Positions 7,889-17,324 are shown, counted from the stretch's first letter. The stretch: 64,000 bases of DNA from Planctobacterium marinum (GCF_020687805.1 NZ_JAJEWQ010000002.1:499300-563299), one strand, 5' to 3'. Program-made: numbers and translations. The notes: a model not told the origin generated them from the sequence alone.

Positions 7889-9784
7889 ATGCAGCAGTTT
7901 CGGTTTTTCTCAAGGCGCCTATGCGTTGGGTTTATGAGCATCGCACTCAACGTTATTTTTCAGGCTAACGCCAGTGATTTTCATCCAACCTTTTCATGGG
8001 ATGAAGCCTGTGCAGCCAATGTGTGCAGAGGGACCGGACACGATGGTGTGTTTTCCGCGATTTTCTCCCCCGATGGCACGCAGCTGTTAACGCAGGTTGT
8101 AAATCCGACACAAAGTGGTTTGTACATTGTCGGTCTCGATGGCAGTGAACGCTTTTTGACAAAGGGAGCATCGGCGGCGTGGATGCCGGATGGTAAAAGT
8201 GTTATTTATCTGTCGAACAGTGATCTCTGGTCAATCGATATTGAATCAAATAAGACCACTCAGTTAACACAGAACTGGACGGATATTCGCTCACCCAAGC
8301 CATCGCCGGATGGAAAATGGATAGTGTTTGCTAGTAATCGCTCGGGGTTTCAGGATCTCTGGCTTGTCCCGACTGATGGCAGTGGGACGGCTGTGCAGTT
8401 GACATCAGAATCAATGCCCACTGATGAGCTGCGGTTTGGTTTTAGCTGGTCGCCGGACAGTAAATACGTAGCCTACTTTTCTAATCAGGCTGAGTATTGG
8501 TCAGATGATTTGTGGCTGGTGGAAGTGGCTGGCAAAAAACAGTCGAGGTTAACTCAGGACGTTACCGGGCGAGGTGAGCCAGCCTGGTCACCCGATGGCT
8601 CTCAAATTGCCATCTACGGCACCTTAAAATCCGATTACTGGTACACCGAACTGGCGGATATTTTTATCGTTGATCTTACAGCCAAAAACACCCGATTGCT
8701 GTCTAAGCAGGTGACGGCCCGGGAGCCGGGTTCCCCGAAATGGAGCAAGTCAGGTAAGCACTTGTTTTTCCCCAATCACAATCGTGGTGAAGTGGAGTTA
8801 TGGACTGTGCCCAGCGTCGGAGGTGTGGCAACGCGAATTACCCATGGGGGGGGATTGCTACATGACTGGGACATGAGCGCGAATGGTGAGCAATTTGCTC
8901 TGGTGCGCTCAACGCCTACGCGAGGCAAGGAGCTGGATTTACAGGCATCAATCGGGGGTAACAGCCGCCGCGTAACGCATTTTTCAACCGCCTGGCAGGG
9001 GCTGGTTGAACCGCAGGAGATCAGTTACAAAAGCAATGATGGCACTTATATTCAGGGCTTTGTGTTCCACCCACCAGGTTTTACTCAAGACAAGCAATAC
9101 CCGAGCATAGTGCAGGTTCACGGGGGAGGCACGCATTCTTATTACAACGGACTCAATCTGGTGGAACAACGACTGGCGCAGTTGGGATATGTTGTGATCG
9201 CGGTAAATTATCGCGGTGGTTCGGGATTTGGCCGCACCTATCAAGATTTGTCCACCAATGACTGGGCCAACACCCAGGCGTTAGACGCCGCCGCGGCAGC
9301 TGATTTTATTCGGGCTCAATCCTGGTCAAATGGCAAGGTGGGGATTTACGGTTACAGCTATGGTGGCATTACCAGTTTAGCCGCTGTTGCCAGGGCGCCG
9401 GAGGCCTTTGATGCGGCGGTACCAATGGCAGGTATTTATGATTTTGCCGCCGCCTACAATAATAAAAACCGCATGATTCGCCTGTTTATCGAACATGGCC
9501 ACAGTGGTGTGCCCGATGCACAGCCTGAACATTATGCCATCAGCAACACCATAAACAGACTCCATGCTGTGAAAACCCCGATTTTGCTGATGCATGGCGA
9601 AAGCGACACAATTGCTCCTTTTGAGCAGTTTTTAAGTGCCACTAAAGCGCTGGAACAACACAACAAAGTCTTTGAAGCTCACAGCTATCCCGGTGAACCG
9701 CACCGTTTTCGCAACCCGGAAAACCGGGTGGATATGTATCGCCGGTTAGAAGCGTGGATGGCGCGCTGGTTGCAGAATCCGTAG
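7889..9784 (+). CDS. Secreted S9-family prolyl oligopeptidase-like peptidase
   Basis: I place the start at 7889 because AGAGG lies 9 bp upstream and the N-terminus then reads as a signal peptide (basic QQFRFFSRR, hydrophobic stretch, cleavage near ANA). An in-frame ATG at 7835 would add 18 residues. A TolB/PD40-type beta-propeller (~45-370) has repeated SPDG..I/V motifs such as PKPSPDGKWIVFASN. The alpha/beta-hydrolase domain carries Ser490 in GYSYGG, Asp573 in GESDTIAPF and His605 in EPHRF. The complete triad predicts an active exported peptidase cleaving short or proline-containing peptides. A run of eight G near 8846-8853 lies in the coding sequence. Confidence 0.92.
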   Translation: MQQFRFFSRRLCVGFMSIALNVIFQANASDFHPTFSWDEACAANVCRGTGHDGVFSAIFSPDGTQLLTQVVNPTQSGLYIVGLDGSERFLTKGASAAWMPDGKSVIYLSNSDLWSIDIESNKTTQLTQNWTDIRSPKPSPDGKWIVFASNRSGFQDLWLVPTDGSGTAVQLTSESMPTDELRFGFSWSPDSKYVAYFSNQAEYWSDDLWLVEVAGKKQSRLTQDVTGRGEPAWSPDGSQIAIYGTLKSDYWYTELADIFIVDLTAKNTRLLSKQVTAREPGSPKWSKSGKHLFFPNHNRGEVELWTVPSVGGVATRITHGGGLLHDWDMSANGEQFALVRSTPTRGKELDLQASIGGNSRRVTHFSTAWQGLVEPQEISYKSNDGTYIQGFVFHPPGFTQDKQYPSIVQVHGGGTHSYYNGLNLVEQRLAQLGYVVIAVNYRGGSGFGRTYQDLSTNDWANTQALDAAAAADFIRAQSWSNGKVGIYGYSYGGITSLAAVARAPEAFDAAVPMAGIYDFAAAYNNKNRMIRLFIEHGHSGVPDAQPEHYAISNTINRLHAVKTPILLMHGESDTIAPFEQFLSATKALEQHNKVFEAHSYPGEPHRFRNPENRVDMYRRLEAWMARWLQNP

Positions 9785-9840
9785 AGCGTGTTGCGCTGTT
9801 AACCAACTCACTTTTTTCCAGAAACCTTAAACTGAACAGT

Positions 9841-9872
9841 CATTAACACCGTGCTCAGGCACAGTGTTAATG
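9841..9872. terminator. Long stem-loop after the S9 peptidase gene
   Basis: CATTAACAC and GTGTTAATG flank an inner GTGC-TCAG-GCAC hairpin. The whole makes a 14-bp stem with one C-A mismatch and a 4-nt loop. No clear T-run follows on either strand, so it may be a weak or bidirectional terminator, or an RNA-stability element, between the S9 gene and whatever lies on the opposite strand. Confidence 0.45.
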
Positions 9873-9878
9873 GCGAGA

Positions 9879-10025
9879 CTAATCCGAACCGGAGCAGCAG
9901 CAACGCAACCACAGGATGCGCTCGATTCCACCTGCCAGCCATTTGCTAAAAGCCGAGCTGTTCTCGGTATTCACCAGCTGTTGAATAATAGCAATCAGCA
10001 ATAATACCCACATCAATTTGCACAT
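9879..10025 (-). CDS. Possible small membrane protein, 48 aa
   Basis: In the 313-bp gap between the S9 and ABC genes the minus strand carries a 48-codon frame beginning MCKLMWVLLLIAII and ending LRCCCSGSD. It has one predicted membrane helix (~4-20), an amphipathic middle and a cluster of three cysteines near the C-terminus. The stop codon lies 7 bp before the long stem-loop at 9841-9872, which could terminate it. Against it: no purine-rich ribosome site precedes the start, and I do not recognise the family. Treat as a candidate only. Confidence 0.3.
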   Translation of the reverse strand: MCKLMWVLLLIAIIQQLVNTENSSAFSKWLAGGIERILWLRCCCSGSD

Positions 10026-10097
10026 CGTTTGAAGGTGCGAAGGCTTGAGGTAATTTTAAACAGGCTGCCATTGGTGCAGAAGCGAGAGTGACGCAAG

Positions 10098-11714
10098 GTG
10101 AGTATTTTTTCTGGTCTTTCTAAACTGAATTTGTTGAGTTTAATGGTGTTGCTTTGCACCCTTCTGGCAGCGTGCGGTAAGTCTGTCCCTCAGCAGACGT
10201 CAGCTGTTGCAACAAAAACCACGCTTATTGTGGCACGTGCCAGTGAACCGGAATGGTTGAATCCGGTGGCGGGTCATCAACATGCCGACTCTGATAAATC
10301 CATGTTCCGTGGATTATTCAGGCTGGACCTGGATAATAAGTTGGTACCGGATATGGCTGAATCCTGGTCGGTATCGGATGACGGTAAAGTCTATCTCATC
10401 AGCTTGCGCCAGGGGATTAAATGGCACGATGGTGTGGCCTTTACGGCTGAGGATGTGAAGTTCACCATTGAAAGTATTCAAAATCCCAACAATCATAGTG
10501 GCTTGCGCAAAGAAGTAGAGGAAATAAACCGGGTTGAAGTCATTGATGCGCTCACGGTAAAAATCCATCTCAGCCAGCCATTAGCCCCGCTGCCGGGCAG
10601 ACTCAAAATAGGCATGATCCCCAAACACAAGCTGCAAGGCAAAGATTTTAATACTGATCCTTTTAACTTCGATCAACCTGTGGGTACCGGCCCATACAAG
10701 TTCAGCTCTCGCAAACCTGGTGAATATCTTGAGCTGGTAGCCAACGATGACTTCTACGATGGCGCGCCAGCCTTTGAACGAGTTATTTACAAGTTTTTGC
10801 CTGATCCTAATGTTCGCCTGATACAACTAAAAAAAGGCGAGATAGACATTGCCCCGCTGACGCCCAAACAAGTGGCGGCGGTGCGGGAGGATGATGTGTT
10901 TCGCATCGAAACCACGCCTTCAGCTGATTATCGGGTGATGATGTTTAATCATCGTGATCCGTTGTTTGAAGATGTCCGGGTGCGTCAGGCAATTCAGTTT
11001 GCTACTGACCGGGAGGCATTAGTCAAAGGGGCATTGTTGGGCTACGGTGAGGCTGCATACGGACCATTGCAATTTAATCGTATGTCGGTCAGTAAAGCGC
11101 AACTGTTAAAACACGACAACAATATCGGGCAAGCTGAAAAACTGTTAAATGCCGCCGGCTGGCAGCGCGGTGAAGATAATCTGATGCATAAAGATGGCCA
11201 GGTGTTTTCGTTTATTTTGACGGCGCCGGTCAGTGATCCGGTGCGTGTGGATCTGGCGACCTTGTTGGCCAGTCAACTTCGCCGCGTGGGTATTCATGTC
11301 ATGGTGGATGTAAAGGACTGGTCGGTGATCAGTATCCCCATGACCCAGGCCTTAATTTTAGGGGGCGGCTTGCCTGGCGATCCGGATGACGATTTATACC
11401 GCTTTTTCTCTTCTCATATGCTGAATGAAGGCAGCAATTATAGCGGTTATCAAAATCCACAAGTTGATGCTTTGTTGGCGCAGGGGCGCAGTGCTCTTGC
11501 AGAACAACAACGGGTGGAGATTTACCAGCAGTTGCAGCGCGAGCTAATCGAAAACCCTGCTTATAACTATCTGGTTTATTTAGAACAGGTGTACGGTATT
11601 CGCAAAGGCCTGCAAGGATTTCAAAAGAAGGTATTTGGGCACGGCACTTCGCCGCTCTGGAATATAGAAAAGTGGCAATATCGCCAAGAAGCTGCGCAGG
11701 CGGATGACAGCTGA
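10098..11714 (+). CDS. ABC importer substrate-binding lipoprotein (family 5, Dpp/Opp/Nik type)
   Basis: The start is GTG at 10098. The 538-residue protein has a lipoprotein signal with lipobox LLAAC (Cys26), so it is anchored in the membrane as a lipid-modified protein. The mature part is a family-5 extracellular binding protein: WLNPVAGHQHADSD near 55, LVPDMAESWSVSDDGKVYLISLRQGIKWHDG near 82-115, and later GTGPYKFS and FEDVRVRQAIQFATDRE. Members bind dipeptides, oligopeptides, nickel or metal chelates. Its stop overlaps the permease start (TGATG). The TonB receptor that ends the operon suggests a substrate too large or too scarce for porins. Confidence 0.92.
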   Translation: MSIFSGLSKLNLLSLMVLLCTLLAACGKSVPQQTSAVATKTTLIVARASEPEWLNPVAGHQHADSDKSMFRGLFRLDLDNKLVPDMAESWSVSDDGKVYLISLRQGIKWHDGVAFTAEDVKFTIESIQNPNNHSGLRKEVEEINRVEVIDALTVKIHLSQPLAPLPGRLKIGMIPKHKLQGKDFNTDPFNFDQPVGTGPYKFSSRKPGEYLELVANDDFYDGAPAFERVIYKFLPDPNVRLIQLKKGEIDIAPLTPKQVAAVREDDVFRIETTPSADYRVMMFNHRDPLFEDVRVRQAIQFATDREALVKGALLGYGEAAYGPLQFNRMSVSKAQLLKHDNNIGQAEKLLNAAGWQRGEDNLMHKDGQVFSFILTAPVSDPVRVDLATLLASQLRRVGIHVMVDVKDWSVISIPMTQALILGGGLPGDPDDDLYRFFSSHMLNEGSNYSGYQNPQVDALLAQGRSALAEQQRVEIYQQLQRELIENPAYNYLVYLEQVYGIRKGLQGFQKKVFGHGTSPLWNIEKWQYRQEAAQADDS

Positions 11715-12682
11715 TGCTGCGTTACCTGGCGTTGCGCTTTGGATCTGCGATCCCGCAATTACTGCTCATCAGCCTGTTGGCCTTTATCGTGATGAAGGCG
11801 GCACCCGGTTCGCCGGTAGCCAGTCTGGTGGGCGGCCGTGAGTTTATGAGCGCCACCGATTTTGAACGGGTTGCCGGAAACCTGGGATTAAACGAGCCCT
11901 TGTATACCCAATATCTGACCTGGCTGAGCAATGTGCTGACCGGAAACTGGGGCTATTCCATCAAAGATGGTCGCGCAGTCAGTGAGGTCATCTGGGTTGC
12001 GACGCTGAATACCGGCCTGTTAATCGGTATTGCCGGTACAGGCATTGTATTGATATCACTGCTGATGGGCTATGTGGCTGGCCGCTGGGCGCAATCGCCG
12101 GTGGACTACGCGGTGAGTGGCCTGGCGCATATCAGTTTTGCGACACCAGCTTTCTGGCTTGCGTTGTTATTCATTTTACTTTTTTCTGTGGAGCTGGACT
12201 GGTTGCCTTCTTCGGGGATGGTGACACTGGGTCAACCTGACACCTGGCACACGCGCTTGCTTCATTTAGTGTTACCGGTGTTAACCATCATTCTGGCGCA
12301 TGCGGGCCCCTATATTCGACTGGTGCGGGGTAGTGTGCGTGACGTATTGTCTTCCGATTACTATCGCGCAGCCGTTGCGCGTGGCTTACCTCGTCGAATC
12401 TTGTTGTGGCGCTATGAGTTACCCAATGCGCTGACTCCTTTTATCACCTGGTGTGGTGTTTCGTTGCCGTTACTGGTGGGCGGCACGTTTGTCGTGGAAT
12501 GGGTTTTTTCCTGGCCGGGCATCGGGCAGTTATTCCTCAAATCGGCGATTGGCAAAAATTACACAGTGCTGATGGCGGCAGTGTTAGTTACCGGTGTTAT
12601 GGTGATTCTTGGCAATCTCATTGCCGATCTGCTGGTGGCCTGGTTAAACCCGAAAATAAGGCGGCAATATGGACGCGCTTAG
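11714..12682 (+). CDS. ABC importer permease, DppB/NikB type
   Basis: This 322-residue inner-membrane permease has about six helices. The N-terminal signature LLLISLLAFIVMKAAPGSP is typical of the DppB/OppB class. The EAA-like coupling loop AAVARGLPRRILLWRYELPN lies at about residues 216-236. It overlaps the binding-protein gene by 1 bp and the next permease by 14 bp, so subunits are made from one mRNA. It forms the transmembrane pore with the 12669 gene product. Confidence 0.92.
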   Translation: MLRYLALRFGSAIPQLLLISLLAFIVMKAAPGSPVASLVGGREFMSATDFERVAGNLGLNEPLYTQYLTWLSNVLTGNWGYSIKDGRAVSEVIWVATLNTGLLIGIAGTGIVLISLLMGYVAGRWAQSPVDYAVSGLAHISFATPAFWLALLFILLFSVELDWLPSSGMVTLGQPDTWHTRLLHLVLPVLTIILAHAGPYIRLVRGSVRDVLSSDYYRAAVARGLPRRILLWRYELPNALTPFITWCGVSLPLLVGGTFVVEWVFSWPGIGQLFLKSAIGKNYTVLMAAVLVTGVMVILGNLIADLLVAWLNPKIRRQYGRA

Positions 12683-13565
12683 CACTGACAAGGGGCAGGT
12701 TCCCGAATATTTCCGCTATCACCAAAAAACGGCATTGTTGCGAACGTTTCTGCGTCACCCTATGACCAGAGTGGGACTGCCTGGTTTATTGATCATTGCA
12801 ATCGCCGCTGTGTTGGGGCCATTGCTGGTACCTTATGGTGCTGATGAGCCTGATTTGGCTGCGATTTTTGCTGTGCCTTCCTGGTCTCACTGGTTGGGCA
12901 CCGATCAACTCGGGCGTGACTTATTAGCACGATTATTGGAAGGCGCACAGGTGTCCCTTAGTGTGGCGATTATCGCCACCCTGTTTGCTACAGTACTCGG
13001 CTGCCTTTATGGTTTTGTGGCCGGTATGGGACCGGTGTGGCTGGATCGCATCATGATGCAGTTTCTGGATACCCTGTTATCGATACCTGTGTTATTGCTG
13101 GTGATAGTGGCCCAGGCTTTCGGAGAATCCAGTGTGCTTAAGGTGATTGCTGTGATTGGCCTTGCCAGCTGGATGGGAACTGCGCGTCTGATGCGCACCG
13201 AGTGTCGCCGGTTGATGGCCGCCGATTATATTTCAGCTGCGTTGGTGGGTGGGGCCTCACAGTTTCGTCTGGCCATAACGCATTTGTTGCCCAATGCCGC
13301 TGCACCGTTGCTGGTGGTGGTCACTGTGGGTGTCGGGCAGGCGGTACTGATTGAGTCTACTCTGAGTTTTTTAAACCTTGGTGTGCCTTCTACCTTACCC
13401 AGTTGGGGAAACTTGTTGGGTAACGGCATGAGCAGCCTGCTGGGTGGTGCCTGGTGGATGGTATTGTTCCCCGGTTTAATGATTGTCTTTACCGTCGCCA
13501 GCATTAATCTGGTGGGGGATGGTTTGCGGGATATTGTGGATCCAAAGCGGCGGGCCGGCCTATGA
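12669..13565 (+). CDS. ABC importer permease, DppC/NikC type
   Basis: This 298-residue second permease starts inside the end of the previous gene. A short cytoplasmic N-terminus (with RTFLRHPMTRVGLPG) leads into the first helix. The family signature HWLGTDQLGRDLLARLLEGAQ (written here for residues ~77-97, key residues G-D-Q-G-R-D) is characteristic of the OppC_N/DppC class. The coupling loop ALVGGASQFRLAITHLLPNA lies at ~191-210. It heterodimerises with the DppB-type subunit. Its end overlaps the next ATPase start (ATGA-type coupling). Confidence 0.9.
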   Translation: MDALSTDKGQVPEYFRYHQKTALLRTFLRHPMTRVGLPGLLIIAIAAVLGPLLVPYGADEPDLAAIFAVPSWSHWLGTDQLGRDLLARLLEGAQVSLSVAIIATLFATVLGCLYGFVAGMGPVWLDRIMMQFLDTLLSIPVLLLVIVAQAFGESSVLKVIAVIGLASWMGTARLMRTECRRLMAADYISAALVGGASQFRLAITHLLPNAAAPLLVVVTVGVGQAVLIESTLSFLNLGVPSTLPSWGNLLGNGMSSLLGGAWWMVLFPGLMIVFTVASINLVGDGLRDIVDPKRRAGL

Positions 13566-14422
13566 CGGTAAAAACACCGCTACTGTCTATCAATGAATTG
13601 TCAGTGACTTACGGCTCAGGAACCGATGCCGTGAAGGCTGTGCGCAATCTTTCCTGTGATATCGGCTGCGCTGAGGTGGTGGGATTGGTCGGGGAAAGTG
13701 GCAGCGGGAAAAGCACGGTAGCCCAGGCCATCTTAGGCTTGTTGGATAGCGACAACAGTGCCATTAGTGGCCGTATTGAATTTTCTGCTGACAATGTGTT
13801 GGCTTATGACTCCGCTCAGTGGCGTGCCGTCAGAGGCAGTCGTATCGGTATGCTTTTCCAGTCTCCGGAATCCAGCTTTAATCCGGTGACAACCATTGGT
13901 GAGCAAATGTTGGAGTCGCTGTGTTGGCACAAAGCGCTGAGTAAAGCGCAGGCAAAGACAGCCGCGATAAAGGCGTTGTCGGATGTGGGTATGCCACGTC
14001 CTGATGAAGTATTTCATCACTACGCGTTTGAGCTAAGCGGTGGCATGTGTCAACGAGCGGCGCTGGCACTGGCGATGTCGCTGCAACCCTCCTTGTTATT
14101 AGCAGATGAACCGACAGCCTCATTAGATGTCGTGGCTCAGGCTGAGCTGGTGCGTTGGATGGGCAGGGTGCAAAAACAGCGGCAATTGGCCATGTTGGTG
14201 ATTAGTCATGATCTGAATTTAATCGCCCGTCTGGCGGATCGTATATTGGTGATGTATCAGGGTGAAATACTGGAGCAAGGGCCGACCCGGTCTGTACTGG
14301 AAAATCCACAACATGATTACACCCGGGCATTGATAAATGCAGTACCCAGGTTGACAAAATACCCATCCATATCCGCCGGCGAATCTTTGTATCAGGCTAA
14401 CACCGAAGAGGTGCAGTCATGA
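13562..14422 (+). CDS. ABC importer ATPase, DppD/NikD type
   Basis: This 286-residue ATPase has Walker A GESGSGKST (~43-51), signature LSGGMCQRAALA (~158-169), Walker B LLLADEPTASLDV (~179-191) and a switch His in VISHDLN. A C-terminal extension containing NPQHDYTRALINAVPRL is the oligopeptide-transporter C-terminal domain found only in Dpp/Opp/Nik ATPases. The signature has Cys where Arg is usual (GGMCQR rather than GGMRQR), which is probably neutral. It starts 4 bp inside the preceding gene and ends 4 bp inside the following one. Confidence 0.92.
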   Translation: MTVKTPLLSINELSVTYGSGTDAVKAVRNLSCDIGCAEVVGLVGESGSGKSTVAQAILGLLDSDNSAISGRIEFSADNVLAYDSAQWRAVRGSRIGMLFQSPESSFNPVTTIGEQMLESLCWHKALSKAQAKTAAIKALSDVGMPRPDEVFHHYAFELSGGMCQRAALALAMSLQPSLLLADEPTASLDVVAQAELVRWMGRVQKQRQLAMLVISHDLNLIARLADRILVMYQGEILEQGPTRSVLENPQHDYTRALINAVPRLTKYPSISAGESLYQANTEEVQS

Positions 14423-15222
14423 GCACACCATTGCTTAACGTTGAAGCTGTCAGCCGGGTTTACCATAGCCTGGGGGGGATGTTTTCAGGCAAGCGTCACA
14501 ATGTCCGGGCTGTTAATCAGGTTTCTCTTAGCCTTGCTGAGGGCGATGTTGTGGGGCTGGTGGGAGAAAGCGGCTCGGGAAAAAGCACTCTGGCGCGCAT
14601 GATCATCGGACTGGAGCAGCCGGATAGTGGCCAGGTGTTGCTCAAGGGGGCAAATATCCATGCCTGTCGGGCACAGCAATTACGGCGCATGCGACAAACC
14701 ATGCAGATGGTATTTCAGAACCCCTATACAGCACTTAATCCTTTACAACGAATTGATGCCGCCATCGTCGAACCACTGGTTAATTTTAAGTCACTGTCGC
14801 AAAAAGAGCGAACCACTGTGGCGGTTCGGGCCCTGGAGGATGTGGGACTGCCAGCGCGTTTATTACATGCGTATCCGCATCAGTTAAGTGGTGGCGAGCG
14901 ACAGCGAGTCTGTATTGCCCGGGCGTTGAGCGTTCAGCCCAAACTGTTGCTTTGCGACGAAGCGGTATCGGCTCTGGATAAAACCGTTCAGGCTCAGGTG
15001 CTGACCCTGCTAAGGCAGTTGCAGCAGCGCTACAAGCTGGCGATTTTGTTTATTTCTCATGATCTCGCAGCGGTCAATCAACTGTGCGACAAGCTGCTGG
15101 TTATGCGTCAGGGGGAGATTGTTGAACGGGGAAATTGTCAGACGCTGCTGTCAAATGCCACGCACCCGTACACGCAAAAACTGCTTGCAGCAAACCATTA
15201 TCTGGAAGGTGTGGGACAGTAA
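14419..15222 (+). CDS. ABC importer ATPase, DppF/NikE type
   Basis: This 267-residue second ATPase completes the importer. Walker A GESGSGKST lies at ~51-59, Q-loop MVFQNPYTALNP at ~99-110, signature LSGGERQRVCIARAL at ~155-169, Walker B LLLCDEAVSALD at ~178-189 and switch His in FISHDL. The CDEAVSALD wording and the C-terminal NATHPYTQKLL are specific to the DppF/OppF subclass. An N-terminal insertion with GGMFSGKRHNV is common in this subclass. The gene ends 88 bp before the TonB receptor. Confidence 0.92.
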   Translation: MSTPLLNVEAVSRVYHSLGGMFSGKRHNVRAVNQVSLSLAEGDVVGLVGESGSGKSTLARMIIGLEQPDSGQVLLKGANIHACRAQQLRRMRQTMQMVFQNPYTALNPLQRIDAAIVEPLVNFKSLSQKERTTVAVRALEDVGLPARLLHAYPHQLSGGERQRVCIARALSVQPKLLLCDEAVSALDKTVQAQVLTLLRQLQQRYKLAILFISHDLAAVNQLCDKLLVMRQGEIVERGNCQTLLSNATHPYTQKLLAANHYLEGVGQ

Positions 15223-15310
15223 ATGGCAGTGCTTCCGGGTCAGCTTAGTCATTCATCTAAGCAACTTAATCACATTCAATTTTATTCTACGATTTTAAGG
15301 TTTCAATCCT

Positions 15311-17314
15311 ATGCGAACTAACAAGCGTTTAGTGTCCGTCAGTTGCATTGCTGCACTGTTTTCTCTTAGCCAGGCATCTGCATGGGCCGATGAACAACCC
15401 AAAGACAAAGCACTGGAAAAAATCACCGTCACCGGTGAGGCTATGGAAGAGTCTAATCAGTCGTTTACCGTCAATACTGTTTATCGCGAGCAATTAGAGC
15501 AGCGCAATATCAGTGATGTACTCAGGGCGATCGAAGAAACGGCGGGTATGACCATGAGCACCGGTGCGTTTGCCCAGGGAGGCGTAGCCAGTGCTTTTCA
15601 GATACGCGGGTTTGCTGAGGGCGGCCATGGCAGTGACGCTGCGGTATACATAGATGGTATTTCCCTCAATGAGGGGGGCTCTCATGGCGACGGCTTTGCT
15701 GATACCAATGTAATTATGCCGATTGAGTTGGAAACAATCAGTGTCTTCAAAGGTCCGGTATCGCCACTGTATGGTAACTTTGCGCGTGCCGGCACCCTGG
15801 CTTTTGAGACGCGTAAAGGGGGGGAGTATCAGGAAGCTGATTTGTTTGTTGGTGCGTATGATACGGTAAATACCCAGTTTGCTTTAGGTCAGGAGGTTGA
15901 GCGGATATCCACCAACTTTGCGCTGCAGGCCTATGACAGTAGTGGTTATCGTGAACATCAGGATTACACCAAAATCAATGCAACCGGCCGGATAGCCTAT
16001 GAAATTGCCAACCATTCAGATATCGCCTTGTCGGTTCGCCATCATCACGGTCATTTCAACTCTCCCGGTTACGTCACTGAAGAACAGTTCTACAGTGGGG
16101 AAGCAGGGCGCAAAGGGCGCGCACCTACGGCAGAAAATGATGGTGGCGACAGAGATTTTATTTCCTATCGCGTTGATTACAACACCATGTTAACGGACGA
16201 TATCCGGTTACTGGCCTATGGCTACGGCGTTCACCAGGACTCGGTGCGCTTCGCCAAATTTAGTTACACTGAACAGGGGCAGACTGAGCGAAATTACAGC
16301 CGGGATGGCATGGCATTGGGAGTGAGTCTGAATGGCGATTCGCCGGTATTGGGCAAGGCGGCTTCCTGGGTGATCGGCCTGGAATATCTGGATGAAACCA
16401 CTGATGCGGCTCGCTATAACAGCAAGGATCGGGTGCGCGGTGAGGTGACCCAAAATCGGGAGCTGACCACCGAAACTACGTCGTTGTTTGGGCAACTGGA
16501 TCTGGCGGTGACCGAGCGGTTCACCACCACCATTGGCGGCCGGTTCGATCATTTTGATGGCGAAGCACTGGACAGGATTACCGGGTTGAGCTCGACGATG
16601 CAGGACTATGCTCACTTCAGCCCGAAACTGGGAATGCGCTATGCGCTATCAACGGACTGGCAAGTTAGGGGAAGTGTCGCCAATGGCTTTGCGTTACCCG
16701 CCGGTGAAGCAAAATATGACGCCAGTATTCAGGTGGACCCGATTGACTATCTGCAATACGAAATAGGTATCTATGGCACCCCCTTAAAACAACTGAGCCT
16801 GGACCTGGCGGCTTTCCGACTGGATTCAGATGGTGAGTATCAGCAGATAGGTGGCGAAACCGTTAACTTTGGCGAAACTCAGCGCAGTGGTCTGGAAGCA
16901 GAAGTGCGTTACAGTTTAACTGAGGAACTGGAGTTTCTTGGTCTGTTGGGGGTGTTTGATAGCGAAATTAAAAAAGGCGCCAATCCCGGCAAAGAAATCA
17001 CCAGCGTACCGCAATATACCGCAACCCTGAAAGCCAGTTACTCGCCATCGGTTGGTCTGGGTGGCAGCATTGCATGGCGTTCCACCGGTGAGTATTTTTT
17101 AACAGGTGACAACAGCCAAAGTTACGCCGGTTTCGATGTTGTGGACATGACCATGTTTTATCACTTTGATCATGATGGCGCGGTAAAATTGTATGCTCAG
17201 GTCAATAACCTGTTGGATGAAACTTATGCGGAAGCCGTCTGGTATGGCGACAGTGGTAACTTTGCACCTGCGGCAGGGCGTAATCTTGGCGTTGGTGTGA
17301 CAATCAAAATGTAA
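15311..17314 (+). CDS. TonB-dependent outer-membrane receptor
   Basis: This 667-residue receptor has a signal peptide (cleavage near SAWA, ~26), a probable TonB-box region with EKITVTGE (~36-43), a plug domain (~50-165) and a 22-strand-type barrel ending in a terminal aromatic-rich strand (GRNLGVGVTIKM). It lies 88 bp after the ABC importer in the same direction and probably belongs to that operon or responds to the same signal. Together they would move a substrate from outside to cytoplasm using TonB energy and then ATP. No Fur box was found upstream. Candidates are peptides, a nickel chelate or an opine-type metallophore; the substrate cannot be fixed from sequence. Confidence 0.93.
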   Translation: MRTNKRLVSVSCIAALFSLSQASAWADEQPKDKALEKITVTGEAMEESNQSFTVNTVYREQLEQRNISDVLRAIEETAGMTMSTGAFAQGGVASAFQIRGFAEGGHGSDAAVYIDGISLNEGGSHGDGFADTNVIMPIELETISVFKGPVSPLYGNFARAGTLAFETRKGGEYQEADLFVGAYDTVNTQFALGQEVERISTNFALQAYDSSGYREHQDYTKINATGRIAYEIANHSDIALSVRHHHGHFNSPGYVTEEQFYSGEAGRKGRAPTAENDGGDRDFISYRVDYNTMLTDDIRLLAYGYGVHQDSVRFAKFSYTEQGQTERNYSRDGMALGVSLNGDSPVLGKAASWVIGLEYLDETTDAARYNSKDRVRGEVTQNRELTTETTSLFGQLDLAVTERFTTTIGGRFDHFDGEALDRITGLSSTMQDYAHFSPKLGMRYALSTDWQVRGSVANGFALPAGEAKYDASIQVDPIDYLQYEIGIYGTPLKQLSLDLAAFRLDSDGEYQQIGGETVNFGETQRSGLEAEVRYSLTEELEFLGLLGVFDSEIKKGANPGKEITSVPQYTATLKASYSPSVGLGGSIAWRSTGEYFLTGDNSQSYAGFDVVDMTMFYHFDHDGAVKLYAQVNNLLDETYAEAVWYGDSGNFAPAAGRNLGVGVTIKM

Positions 17315-17324
17315 CGCCGCCGGA

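Noticed and set aside
15223-15310. Fur box in front of the TonB receptor
   Set aside because: The 88-bp gap was read for the GATAATGATAATCATTATC pattern; no acceptable match was found.
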